A DNA stretch of 64,000 nt from Streptomyces asoensis (GTDB lineage Bacteria; Actinomycetota; Actinomycetes; Streptomycetales; Streptomycetaceae), in NCBI RefSeq assembly GCF_016860545.1, contig NZ_BNEB01000002.1:2046001-2110000 (forward strand), in the 5' to 3' direction. The position numbers and the translations under genes were made by a program. Shown here piece by piece: positions 24,790 to 33,027 of the stretch. A model generated the notes under the pieces. That model ran no database searches. It worked only from the letters and a program-made list of their open reading frames with translations, and was not told where the DNA came from. The stretch's first letter is position 1. Each line of letters begins with the position of its first letter.

Positions 24790-25836
24790 ATGGCAAGAAC
24801 CCCCGCCACCAGCCGCAGAGCACTGCTGTTCGGCACCGCAGCCGTATCCGCGGGCGCGCTGCTGACGGCCTGTACCAGCAACGAGCCCAAGAACCAGGAA
24901 CCGGCCGCGGACAGCGCCCCGGTCGCGGACGACAAGCCGGGCAAGGCCGTCACCATCGGCTTCGCAGGCCCGCAGGCCGACCACGGCTGGCTCAACGCCA
25001 TCAACGACAACGCCAAGTCGCGGGCGAAGAAGTACTCCGACGTGACCCTGGAGATCACCGAGGGTTCGAACGACACGGCCCAGCAGATCGGCCAGATCCA
25101 GACGCTGATCAACAAGAAGGTCGACGTCCTCGTCATCCTGCCGGCCGACGGCAAGGCGCTCACGCAGGTCGGCCTTCAGGCCATGCGGGCCGGCATCCCC
25201 GTCGTCAACCTGGACCGCGTCTTCGCCTCCCCGCAGGCGTACCGCTGCTGGATCGGCGGCGACAACTACGGCATGGGCCTCAACGCCGGTCACTACATAG
25301 GCGAACAGCTCAAGGGCAAGAAGAACGCCAAGGTCGTCGAACTCGCCGGCCTCGACAACCTCGAACTGACCCAGCAGCGGACCAAGGGCTTCGACGACGC
25401 CCTGAAGAACTACCCGAACATCCGCAAGGTGGCCCGCCAGGCGGCCGACTTCACGGTCGAGTCCGGCCAGGCCAAGATGGCCCAGCTCCTTCAGGCCCAG
25501 TCGAGCTTCGACGCCCTGTGGAACCACGACGACGACCAGGGCGTGGGCGCGCTGCGCGCCATCGACCAGGCCGGACGCGACGACTTCCTGATGGTCGGCG
25601 GCGCGGGCGCCAAGTCCGCGATGGACGCCATCAAGGCCGGCAACAGCGTGCTCAAGGCGACCGTCCTGTACCCGCCGACGATGGCCGCCTCCGCCATCGA
25701 CCTCGCCCGTGCGCTCGGTCAGGGCAAGGGCGTCGGCGGCCTCGCCGAGTTCGAGATCCCGTCGTCGCTGACGCTCTACTCGGCCGTGGTCACCAAGGAC
25801 AACGTCGACCAGTACCTGCCGACCGGCTTCATCTGA
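24790..25836 (+). CDS. Sugar ABC transporter substrate-binding lipoprotein (RbsB class)
   Basis: A 348-residue periplasmic-binding-fold protein. The signal (SRRALLFGTAAVSAGALLTAC) combines a twin-arginine-like SRR motif with the lipobox LTAC. The mature part begins with an acidic linker and VTIGFAGPQADHGWLNAIND; NDTAQQIGQIQTLINKKVDV and VLYPPTMAASAIDLARALG are characteristic of the type I ribose/galactose-binding family. The ligand is unknown. Together with the catabolic genes downstream, a cyclic or glycosidic sugar is plausible. Confidence 0.9.
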   Translation: MARTPATSRRALLFGTAAVSAGALLTACTSNEPKNQEPAADSAPVADDKPGKAVTIGFAGPQADHGWLNAINDNAKSRAKKYSDVTLEITEGSNDTAQQIGQIQTLINKKVDVLVILPADGKALTQVGLQAMRAGIPVVNLDRVFASPQAYRCWIGGDNYGMGLNAGHYIGEQLKGKKNAKVVELAGLDNLELTQQRTKGFDDALKNYPNIRKVARQAADFTVESGQAKMAQLLQAQSSFDALWNHDDDQGVGALRAIDQAGRDDFLMVGGAGAKSAMDAIKAGNSVLKATVLYPPTMAASAIDLARALGQGKGVGGLAEFEIPSSLTLYSAVVTKDNVDQYLPTGFI

Positions 25837-25906
25837 CCGGCCCGGGCCGCGTGCCCCGCGCACAACAGCGACGAGTCAGTTGACACTCCGACGAGGAGGA
25901 ATCCGT

Positions 25907-27121
25907 ATGGAACAGAGGGACAGCCGGACCGCACCGCCGGTGCTCGGCGTGGGAATGGTCGGCTATGCGTTCATGGGCGCCGCCCACTCACAGGGGTGGC
26001 GCACCGTAGGGCACGCGTTCGACCTGCCGATGCGGCCCGTCCTGGCCGCGATCGCCGGCCGCGACGCGCGCGGGGTACGGGCCGCGGCCGACAAGCACGG
26101 CTGGGCCGCGGCGGAGACCGACTGGCGCGCCCTCATCGCCCGCGACGACGTGCAGCTCGTCGACATCTGCACACCGGGCGACAGCCATGCGGAGATCGCC
26201 ATCGCGGCGCTGGAGGCGGGCAAGCACGTGCTGTGCGAGAAGCCGCTGGCCAATTCGGTCGCCGAAGCCGAGGCCATGGTCTCCGCGGCCGAAGCGGCCC
26301 GCTCACGCGGGCAGTTGGCCATGGTCGGCTTCAACTACCGTCGCGTCCCGGCCCTCGCCTTCGCCCGTCGGCTCATCGCGGACGGAAGGCTCGGCACCCT
26401 GCGCCACATCCGGGTCACCTACCTCCAGGACTGGCTGGTCGACCCCGACTTTCCGCTGACATGGCGTCTCCAGCGGGAGCACGCGGGCTCGGGGGCGCTC
26501 GGTGACCTCGGCGCCCACATCGTCGACCTCGCCCAGTACCTGACGGGCGACCTGCTGGTCGGCGTCTCCGCCCAGATGGAGACCTTCGTCAGGGAACGAC
26601 CCCGCCTCGACGGCGCCTCCTCCGGCCTGACCGCTGCCGGCGGCACCCGGCGCGGTCCGGTCACGGTCGACGACGCGGCCGTCTTCACCGGCCGGCTCGC
26701 CTCGGGGGCGCTCGCCTCGTTCGAGGCGACCCGGATGGCGTCGGGGCGCAAGAACTCCCTGCGGCTGGAGCTCAACGGCGAGGACGGTTCGCTCGCCTTC
26801 GACCTCGAGCGGCTCAACGAGCTGTCCTTCCACGACCACCGGGAGCCCGCTGCCACGGCTGGGTTCCGCAGGATCGTCGTCACCGAGCCCGAGCACCCGT
26901 ACCTGGAGGGCTGGTGGCCGCCGGGCCACGCGCTCGGCTACGAGCACACCTTCGCCCACCAGGCCCGTGACCTGGTCGAGGCCATCGCCTCCGGGGCCGA
27001 CCCGACGCCGTCGTTCGCCGACGGTCTCCAGGTGCAGCGGGTGCTCGCCGCGGTGGAGGAGAGCGCCCAGAAGAACTCCGTCTACACCCCCGTCCAGGCC
27101 GTCCAGGCCGAAGTCCGGTAG
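25907..27121 (+). CDS. Gfo/Idh/MocA-family NAD(P)-dependent sugar dehydrogenase
   Basis: A 404-residue oxidoreductase. The N-terminal Rossmann domain has GVGMVGYAFMGAAHSQGW and the catalytic EKP lysine motif (VLCEKPLANS). The C-terminal substrate domain has TYLQDWLVDPDFPLTWR, GSGALGDLGAHIVDLAQYL (aspartate and histidine of the active site) and PYLEGWWPPGHALGYEHTF. The TYLQDW and GALGD..H..D pattern recalls levoglucosan-dehydrogenase-type members that oxidise the C3 hydroxyl, from memory of that subfamily. Start ATG 25907 follows GAGGAGGA. It probably performs the first intracellular oxidation of the imported sugar. Confidence 0.88.
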   Translation: MEQRDSRTAPPVLGVGMVGYAFMGAAHSQGWRTVGHAFDLPMRPVLAAIAGRDARGVRAAADKHGWAAAETDWRALIARDDVQLVDICTPGDSHAEIAIAALEAGKHVLCEKPLANSVAEAEAMVSAAEAARSRGQLAMVGFNYRRVPALAFARRLIADGRLGTLRHIRVTYLQDWLVDPDFPLTWRLQREHAGSGALGDLGAHIVDLAQYLTGDLLVGVSAQMETFVRERPRLDGASSGLTAAGGTRRGPVTVDDAAVFTGRLASGALASFEATRMASGRKNSLRLELNGEDGSLAFDLERLNELSFHDHREPAATAGFRRIVVTEPEHPYLEGWWPPGHALGYEHTFAHQARDLVEAIASGADPTPSFADGLQVQRVLAAVEESAQKNSVYTPVQAVQAEVR

Positions 27122-27151
27122 AGAGCCGGCAGGAATCCGCTCGGAGGCGCC

Positions 27152-28159
27152 ATGCCACGCCCGTTCACCCTGTTCACCGGTCAGTGGGCCGATCTGCCGC
27201 TGGAGGAGGTCTGCCGGCTGGCGGCCGAGTTCGGCTTCGACGGTCTCGAACTCGCCTGCTGGGGTGACCACTTCGAGGTCGACAAGGCCCTGGCCGACCC
27301 GTCCTACCTGGCCGGCCGGCGGGCACTGCTGGAGAAGTACGGCCTGAAGTGCTGGGCGATCTCCAACCACCTCGTCGGCCAGGCCGTCTGCGACAACCCG
27401 ATCGACGAACGGCACCAGGGCATCCTGCCCGCCCGGATCTGGGGCGACGGCGAGCCGGAGGGCGTCCGGCGGCGGGCCGCCGCCGAGATCGCCGACACGG
27501 CGCGCGCCGCGGCCGCCTTCGGCGTGGACACGGTCGTCGGCTTCACCGGATCGTCCATCTGGCACCTGGTGGCGATGTTCCCGCCCGTGCCGGAGCGGAT
27601 GATCGAGCGCGGCTACGAGGACTTCGCCGAGCGCTGGAACCCGGTCCTGGACGTCTTCGACGCCGAAGGGGTCCGCTTCGCCCACGAGGTCCATCCGAGC
27701 GAGATCGCCTACGACTACTGGACCACCCGACGCGCGCTGGAAGCGCTGGACCACCGGCCGGCCTTCGGCCTCAACTTCGACCCCAGCCACTTCGTCTGGC
27801 AGGACCTGGACCCGGTGGGTTTCCTCTACGACTTCCGGGACCGGATCTACCACGTGGACTGCAAGGAGGCCCGCAAGCGGCTGGACGGCCGCAACGGGCG
27901 GCTCGGCTCCCATCTGCCGTGGGGCGACCCGCGGCGCGGCTGGGACTTCGTCGCCGCCGGACACGGCGACGTGCCCTGGGAGGACGTCTTCCGCATGCTG
28001 CGCTCCATCGACTACCGGGGCCCGGTCTCCGTGGAATGGGAGGACGCCGGAATGGACCGCCTCCAAGGCGCGCCCGAGGCACTCGCCCATCTGAAGCGCT
28101 TCGACTTCGACCCGCCCTCGGCGTCCTTCGACGCCGCCTTCGGAAGCGGCGACGACTAG
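27152..28159 (+). CDS. Sugar phosphate isomerase/epimerase-like TIM-barrel enzyme
   Basis: A 335-residue xylose-isomerase-like barrel. Likely metal ligands are the glutamate in HEVHPSE, aspartate/histidine in GLNFDPSHF, histidine/aspartate in YHVDCKEA, and the C-terminal glutamate in VSVEWEDAG. The start ATG follows GCTCGGAGGCGCC, 30 bp after the dehydrogenase stop, so the two form one operon. Such barrels act on keto-sugar intermediates by isomerisation, epimerisation, elimination or hydration next to Gfo/Idh/MocA dehydrogenases; which one applies here is not decidable from sequence. Confidence 0.87.
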   Translation: MPRPFTLFTGQWADLPLEEVCRLAAEFGFDGLELACWGDHFEVDKALADPSYLAGRRALLEKYGLKCWAISNHLVGQAVCDNPIDERHQGILPARIWGDGEPEGVRRRAAAEIADTARAAAAFGVDTVVGFTGSSIWHLVAMFPPVPERMIERGYEDFAERWNPVLDVFDAEGVRFAHEVHPSEIAYDYWTTRRALEALDHRPAFGLNFDPSHFVWQDLDPVGFLYDFRDRIYHVDCKEARKRLDGRNGRLGSHLPWGDPRRGWDFVAAGHGDVPWEDVFRMLRSIDYRGPVSVEWEDAGMDRLQGAPEALAHLKRFDFDPPSASFDAAFGSGDD

Positions 28160-28187
28160 GGCGTGTCCCCAGAGCCCCGACCCTCGA

Positions 28188-28217
28188 GGCCCGGCGGAGG
28201 CAAGGACCCGCCGGGCC
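28188..28217 (+). terminator. Hairpin ending the transporter/catabolic operon
   Basis: GGCCCGGCGG (28188-28197) pairs perfectly with CCGCCGGGCC (28208-28217) over a 10-nt loop, 28 bp after the isomerase-like gene and just before the second ROK box. No T-run follows. Confidence 0.65.
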
Positions 28218-28238
28218 GGTCCGGGCTGCGCCCACGCA

Positions 28239-28262
28239 CCTTTGTCCTGACTCTGGAGAAAG
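28239..28262. promoter_or_regulatory. Putative ROK operator, site B
   Basis: The 24-bp element starts CCTTTGTCCTGA and ends GGAGAAAG. It agrees with site A at 19 of 24 positions, including the first core (CTTTGTCCTGA) and the terminal AAAG. It stands about 460 bp upstream of the Tat-exported barrel protein and probably controls it. Confidence 0.6.
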
Positions 28263-28721
28263 TTCGACTTTCTTCTGCGCAAGGCCTTTCGGCCATGGAC
28301 GAACCGGGCTACGGTCCCGTTCCATACACCAGCCGCACACGGTGGTCCGACAGTGGTGACGCACCCTCACCGGCCGCACGGCTCACCGCTCGTTCGACCC
28401 GGACGACATCCATGCACAGCAGACGGTCGACCGCCGCCCCACATTCCGCTCGCTCACCGACGGCTCTCTCACCGCAGATTCGTTCATGCACCGCCGGTTC
28501 GATGTCGTAGCCCTCGAACCCTCCCGTTGCGCGGCAGTCGTTGACGCCGCCCCACGAGCGTGACGAAGGTCCGCCCGTCCTGATCCCCACCCCCCGCGTC
28601 GCAGGTGGCCGCCGTGGAGCGGCCACCGAAGTGAAGTCCCCTCCCCTCAGGCTCGCCGATCCTCCCGAGGCGGCGGCCGACGGGCACCCGCAGCACCGTG
28701 ACGACGAAAGAGAGATCCACT
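28263..28721. other. Long leader before the Tat-exported barrel gene
   Basis: About 460 bp with no gene I can support. Short frames in it are proline/arginine/histidine rich and cross the start of the next gene in the wrong phase. It includes the self-complementary GGCCTTTCGGCC near 28284. The distance from the operator to the start implies a long 5' untranslated leader or a promoter further downstream. Confidence 0.45.
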
Positions 28722-29885
28722 GTGACCGCGTTCAACGACGAAGCCGTCACCGGCGACGCCCTGCGCCGCGTCCTCGGCGTCAGCCGCCGCAGCTTCCTCA
28801 GCACCTGCACGGCCGCCACCGCGGCGGTGCTCGCGCCTCCGGTCTTCGGCGCCGCGCCCGCCCTCGCCCAGGGCTCGTCCGAGAAGGCCGGCTCCGGCAA
28901 GGGTCGTTCCGCCCTGGTCCCGCCGGACAAGCGCGGCATCATCCTCTACACCGTCCGCGACGCGGTCGCCCGCGACCCGCTGGCCTCCGACCTGCCCTCC
29001 GGTTTCCGCGAGGTGTTCCGCCAGCTCTCGCGCTTCGGCTACCGCCAGGTGGAGTTCGCCGGCTTCGGCCAGCACGCCAACGCGCCCGGCGGCGCCGACC
29101 TGGGCACCGTCCAGGGCGCGAAGCTGCTGCGCTCCTGGCTCGACGAGTACGGACTGCGGGCCCAGGGCAGTCACGGGTTCATCCCGGCGTCCTGGCCGTT
29201 GACCGCGTCCGACCTGGACACCTTCAAGCGCTACCTGGAGATCGCCAACATCCTCGGCATGAAGCACATGGGCACCGGCGCCGACCCCACCGGCACGCCC
29301 TACCGGGCCGACTGGGACGTCGCGGCCCAGAAGTGGAACACCCTGGGCGCCATAGCCCGCCGCGAGGGCATCAAGCTCTACACGCACAACCACGACAGCG
29401 CCTACGACTTCCTGCTCGACGGCGGCCCGCTCGACGCCCAGGGGCGGCCGACCCGCAGCTCCGGCATCCGCAAGCTGGAGTACTTCCTGAAGGTGACGGA
29501 CCGCAAGAACGTCTATCTGGAGCTGGACGTCTTCTGGGCCCACGTGGCCCAGTACAAGTTCCACACGTACACCGCCCACGACGGCTCGCAGCGGGAGAAG
29601 GTCTTCGACCCGGCAGCGCTCGTGGTCCGCAACACCGACCGCTTCCCGCTCTTCCACGCGAAGGACGGCGTCGTCAACCTCCAGAGCGGCCTGGGCTACG
29701 ACATGGTGCCGTTCGGCACGGGCGACATCGACTACCGCAGGTTCTTCACCCGGGTGGGAGCGAAGAACTACCACAACCCCATGGTCGAGCAGGACAACGC
29801 ACCGAGCACGACCGTCGCGGGCCAGTCCCTGGACTTCGCCCGGATCGGCTACGACAACCTCGCCGCCCTGCGCGCCTGCGACTGA
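28722..29885 (+). CDS. Tat-exported sugar isomerase/epimerase-like TIM-barrel protein
   Basis: A 387-residue protein with a twin-arginine signal (VSRRSFLSTC at about 19-28, hydrophobic AATAAVLAPP, AQG cleavage zone at about 49-51) followed by a xylose-isomerase-like barrel: GIILYTVRDAVA, YRQVEFAGFG, KLYTHNHDSAYDF, VYLELDVFWAHVAQ and FPLFHAKDGV (putative metal-ligand glutamates, histidines and aspartate). It acts outside the membrane, probably folded with its metal in the cytosol first. I chose the GTG at 28722 (AGAGAG upstream) over the GTG at 28698. A box shared with the ROK gene precedes it. Confidence 0.82.
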   Translation: MTAFNDEAVTGDALRRVLGVSRRSFLSTCTAATAAVLAPPVFGAAPALAQGSSEKAGSGKGRSALVPPDKRGIILYTVRDAVARDPLASDLPSGFREVFRQLSRFGYRQVEFAGFGQHANAPGGADLGTVQGAKLLRSWLDEYGLRAQGSHGFIPASWPLTASDLDTFKRYLEIANILGMKHMGTGADPTGTPYRADWDVAAQKWNTLGAIARREGIKLYTHNHDSAYDFLLDGGPLDAQGRPTRSSGIRKLEYFLKVTDRKNVYLELDVFWAHVAQYKFHTYTAHDGSQREKVFDPAALVVRNTDRFPLFHAKDGVVNLQSGLGYDMVPFGTGDIDYRRFFTRVGAKNYHNPMVEQDNAPSTTVAGQSLDFARIGYDNLAALRACD

Positions 29886-29990
29886 CGGAACATCAACCAC
29901 CGCGCCCGCCAGACGCCTCGGCGCCGGGCGGGGGCTCCCCGGCACACCCCGAAACGGCTACCAGGGCAAACTTTCCTCGAAACCTTCGAG

Positions 29991-30029
29991 ACTTTGTCCT
30001 TGACGAGTCGAAAGTGGGCGTCCTAGCGT
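29991..30029 (+). promoter_or_regulatory. Putative ROK operator, site C, overlapping a promoter
   Basis: The 24-bp element (29991-30014) begins ACTTTGTCCT and ends GAAAG, giving ACTTT/AAAGT dyad ends. A good vegetative promoter overlaps it: -35 TTGACG (30000-30005), 18-bp spacer, -10 TAGCGT (30024-30029), about 58 bp before the PQQ dehydrogenase start. Bound repressor would cover the -35 region. Confidence 0.65.
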
Positions 30030-30086
30030 CCAACTCATGTGTTCCGCCTGACTTTTCACCCGCTGGCCAGACCAGAGGAGTTCTGA

Positions 30087-32210
30087 GTGCGCAACAGACG
30101 GATCGTCACCCTCGTGTGGGCGGCTGCGTTGACCGCAGCCGCCGGGCTCCTGCCGCTCTCCGCAGCCCGAGCGGCACCGTCGTCGGATTCCGTACCGCCG
30201 GCCCCGTCGGCCTTCCAGAAGGTCACCCTCAACGACCGCCCGGGCGAACCCATGGCCCTGGCCGTCCTCCCCGACCGGCGGGTCCTGCACACGGCGCGCA
30301 CGGGCGAGGTCCGCATCCACGACCCCAAGAGCGGCGTGAACTTCCTCGCCGCCGACATGAAGAAGAGCCCCGCCGGGCTCTACCAGCACGACGAAGAAGG
30401 CGTGCAGGGCATCGCCATCGACCCCGGCTTCGCCAAGAACCACTGGGTCTACCTCTACTACTCGCCCCGCCTCGACACCCCGATGGACGACCCCGCCACC
30501 CCGGGCGTCAACGAAGGCGACGCACCGCAGTTCGGCACACCCGCGGACTTCGCGAAGTACAAGGGGGTCACACGGCTCTCGCGCCTGCAACTCGTCGGCA
30601 ACAAGCTCGACTTCGCCACGGAGCAGAAGATCATCGACGTGCCGGCCGACCGGGGCATCTGCTGCCACGTCGGCGGCAAGATCGACTTCGACCACAAGGG
30701 CAACCTCTTCCTGTCGACCGGTGACGACTCCAACCCGTTCTCCTCCGACGGCTACGCCCCCCTCGACGACCGCCCCGACCGCAACCCGGCCTACGACGCG
30801 CGGCGCACCGCGGGCAACACGGCCGACCTGCGCGGCAAGGTCCTGCGCATCAAGACCAAGCCCCACGGCGGCTACGCGATACCGGACGGCAACCTGTTCG
30901 CCCCGGGAACTCCCAAGACACGTCCCGAGATCTACGCCATGGGGCTGCGCAACCCGTTCCGCTTCGGCGTGGACGAGAAGACCGGCGAGGTCTACGTCGG
31001 CGACTACTCTCCCGACGCCAACCAGGCCAACCCCCAACGCGGTCCCGCCGGGCAGGGACGCTGGATGGTCATCGACCGTCCCGCCAACTACGGCTGGCCG
31101 TTCTGCGTGACCCAGGACATGCCCTACCAGGACTACGACTTCGCCACCCAGACCTCGACCGGCGCGTTCGACTGCGCGAAGCCGGTCAACGACTCGCGCC
31201 ACAACACCGGCCGCAGCGTGCTGCCACCGGTCACGGACGCCGAGATCGTCTACGGCTACGGGGCCTCCGAGGCGTTCCCCGAGCTCGGCACGGGTGGCAT
31301 CGGCCCCATGGGCGGCCCGGCCTACCGCTACGACAAGCGCAACACGGCCGAGAACCGGTGGCCCCGGTACTTCGACGGCAAGCCGCTCTTCTACGAGTGG
31401 ACCCGCGACCAGATGAAGGCCATCACCCTCGGAAAGAAGAACGAGGTCCTGAAGATCGAGGACGCGATCCCCTCGATCACGACCGACGGTCCGATCGACG
31501 CCGAGTTCGGCCCGGACGGCGCGCTCTACGTCCTCGAGTACGGCACCGGATACTTCGCCGAACTGCCCGAGGCCCAGCTCTCCCGCATCGACTTCACCCG
31601 GGGGAACCGCACCCCCGAGCCCAAGGTCGCCGCGGACGTGGTCAACGGCACCAGCCCGCTGACGGTCCGGTTCTCCAGCACCGGCACCAAGGACGCCGAC
31701 GGTGACGCCCTGCGCTACGCCTGGGACTTCGATGCCGACGGCACCGTCGACTCCAGGGAGGCGAACCCGACGCACACCTTCGACAAGAACGGCGTCAACG
31801 ACGCCACGCTGAAGGTCACCGACAGCACGGGCCGCTCGGCCTCCGCCTCGGTCCCGGTCGTGGTCGGCAACAAGGCGCCGGTCGTCTCGCTCACCACCGA
31901 CCCGGCTCCGCACGGCAGCACGCCGTTCCACTGGGGCGACCGGGTCACCTGGCAGGTCACCGTCACCGACGACCAGCCGGTGGACTGCTCCAAGGTCACC
32001 GTCTCGTTCATCCTCGGCCACGACTCGCACGGCCACCCGCTCTCGTCGAGCAACGGCTGCTCCGGATCGTTCGAGACCTTCGTGGACGGCGGTCACTCCG
32101 GCTCGGACAACCTCAAGGCGGTCTTCAACGCCACCTACACGGACTCGCCCCCGGCCGGCCTGCCGGCCCTGTCGGGCAGTGCCGAGGTCGCGCTGACACC
32201 GGCCGACTGA
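30087..32210 (+). CDS. Secreted PQQ-type sugar dehydrogenase with PKD domain
   Basis: A 707-residue exported protein. The signal peptide (about 1-29; LVWAAALTAAAGLL, cleavage after ARA) is followed by a glucose/sorbosone dehydrogenase beta-propeller (about 40-505; MALAVLPDRRVLHTARTGEV, EGVQGIAIDPGFA, HVGGKIDFDHKGNLFLSTGD, IYAMGLRNPFRFGVDE, YGWPFC). A PKD domain (about 515-600; AWDFDADGTVDSREANPTHT) and a C-terminal beta-rich domain of about 105 residues with a cysteine pair follow. It would oxidise sugars outside the cell. The PKD tail suggests polymer or surface attachment. Promoter and ROK box lie directly upstream and a terminator follows. Confidence 0.88.
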   Translation: MRNRRIVTLVWAAALTAAAGLLPLSAARAAPSSDSVPPAPSAFQKVTLNDRPGEPMALAVLPDRRVLHTARTGEVRIHDPKSGVNFLAADMKKSPAGLYQHDEEGVQGIAIDPGFAKNHWVYLYYSPRLDTPMDDPATPGVNEGDAPQFGTPADFAKYKGVTRLSRLQLVGNKLDFATEQKIIDVPADRGICCHVGGKIDFDHKGNLFLSTGDDSNPFSSDGYAPLDDRPDRNPAYDARRTAGNTADLRGKVLRIKTKPHGGYAIPDGNLFAPGTPKTRPEIYAMGLRNPFRFGVDEKTGEVYVGDYSPDANQANPQRGPAGQGRWMVIDRPANYGWPFCVTQDMPYQDYDFATQTSTGAFDCAKPVNDSRHNTGRSVLPPVTDAEIVYGYGASEAFPELGTGGIGPMGGPAYRYDKRNTAENRWPRYFDGKPLFYEWTRDQMKAITLGKKNEVLKIEDAIPSITTDGPIDAEFGPDGALYVLEYGTGYFAELPEAQLSRIDFTRGNRTPEPKVAADVVNGTSPLTVRFSSTGTKDADGDALRYAWDFDADGTVDSREANPTHTFDKNGVNDATLKVTDSTGRSASASVPVVVGNKAPVVSLTTDPAPHGSTPFHWGDRVTWQVTVTDDQPVDCSKVTVSFILGHDSHGHPLSSSNGCSGSFETFVDGGHSGSDNLKAVFNATYTDSPPAGLPALSGSAEVALTPAD

Positions 32211-32229
32211 CCCGGCGGTGACACCCAGG

Positions 32230-32262
32230 CGGGGCGCCCACCCGAGAACGGGGGGCGCCCCG
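32230..32262 (+). terminator. Terminator after the PQQ dehydrogenase gene
   Basis: CGGGGCGCCC (32230-32239) pairs with GGGCGCCCCG (32253-32262) as a perfect 10-bp stem with a 13-nt loop, 20 bp after the stop codon. Confidence 0.72.
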
Positions 32263-32328
32263 TCGCCGCGCGGATGCGCGCACGACCTGCCGTCGGGCAC
32301 GACGCTGCCTCGCCGAGCCGCACCGAAC

Positions 32329-32904
32329 TCACGGTCTGCGGGTGGCCCGGTGCACGAACGCGGGCGGCAGGTTCGCCCACACCGCCTTCGAGCACTCCAA
32401 CCGGTCGAAGCGGCAGGCGAGTTCGGCCGTGAAAGCCCGGGCGGGCGGGGTCCAGGCCGCGTGCAGGTAGGCGAAGGTGCTGAACCGGCCACCGGGCGCG
32501 AGGACTTCGGTCACGGCGTCCAGGATCCGCCGGCGCCGGTCCTGCGGCATGACCGTCCACGGCAGTCCGGAGACCACCGCGTCGACGGGCCCGTCCACGG
32601 CGGCGGCCAGCTCGGCGGCCGAACCCCGGACCACGGTCAGCCGGGTGTCGCGCCGGGTGGCCGAAAGCCGGGCGGCGAGCACGGGGTTGAGCTCGACGGC
32701 GACGAGCCGTGCGTCGGGGCCGAGCCGCGCGAGGATCGCATCGGTGAACACCCCGGTCCCCGGGCCGAGCTCGGCGACGAGCCGGGCCCGCTCCAGTCCC
32801 GCGCCCTCGGTCATCGCGTACGCCAGTCGCCGTGAACTGGGCGCTACGGCACCGGTCATGAGGGGCCGTCTGAGGAACTCCGTGGTGATCGACATGGCGG
32901 CCAT
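32329..32904 (-). CDS. Class I SAM-dependent methyltransferase (PmtA/KsgA-like)
   Basis: A 191-residue methyltransferase. Motif I is LVAELGPGTGVFTDAI, the acidic end of strand 2 is LVAVELNPVLAAR, and motif IV is VDAVVSGLPWTVMP (SGLPW resembles the NxPY-like motif of the rRNA dimethylase and phospholipid N-methyltransferase group). The conserved ending is AFVHRATRR. The closest known roles are phosphatidylethanolamine or small-molecule N-methylation; the substrate is unproven. Start ATG 32904 (MAAMSITTEF), with ATG 32895 as alternative. It is divergent from the histidine kinase gene at 33028. Confidence 0.8.
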   Translation of the reverse strand: MAAMSITTEFLRRPLMTGAVAPSSRRLAYAMTEGAGLERARLVAELGPGTGVFTDAILARLGPDARLVAVELNPVLAARLSATRRDTRLTVVRGSAAELAAAVDGPVDAVVSGLPWTVMPQDRRRRILDAVTEVLAPGGRFSTFAYLHAAWTPPARAFTAELACRFDRLECSKAVWANLPPAFVHRATRRP

Positions 32905-33027
32905 GCTGGAAGCGTCCGGGGTGGCCGCACGTCGTATCCCCGGCCGGTGTGCGTACGACCGCGGGAGGACCCGGTGACACCCGCCAGGACGATGCCGGGG
33001 AGCGGACCCCGGCCGTAGCGTGAGGCG

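Noticed and set aside
26303..28282. A leftward open frame of about 660 codons opposite the dehydrogenase and isomerase genes
   Set aside because: It mirrors two well-supported enzymes, lacks motifs and has no plausible start signal.
30087..32210. Soluble cytoplasmic glucose dehydrogenase
   Set aside because: A clear signal peptide with AxA cleavage and a PKD domain place it outside the cell.
29958..32492. A leftward open frame of about 840 codons opposite the PQQ dehydrogenase
   Set aside because: Valine/glycine/arginine-rich antisense product; the rightward protein has a signal peptide, propeller motifs and a PKD domain.
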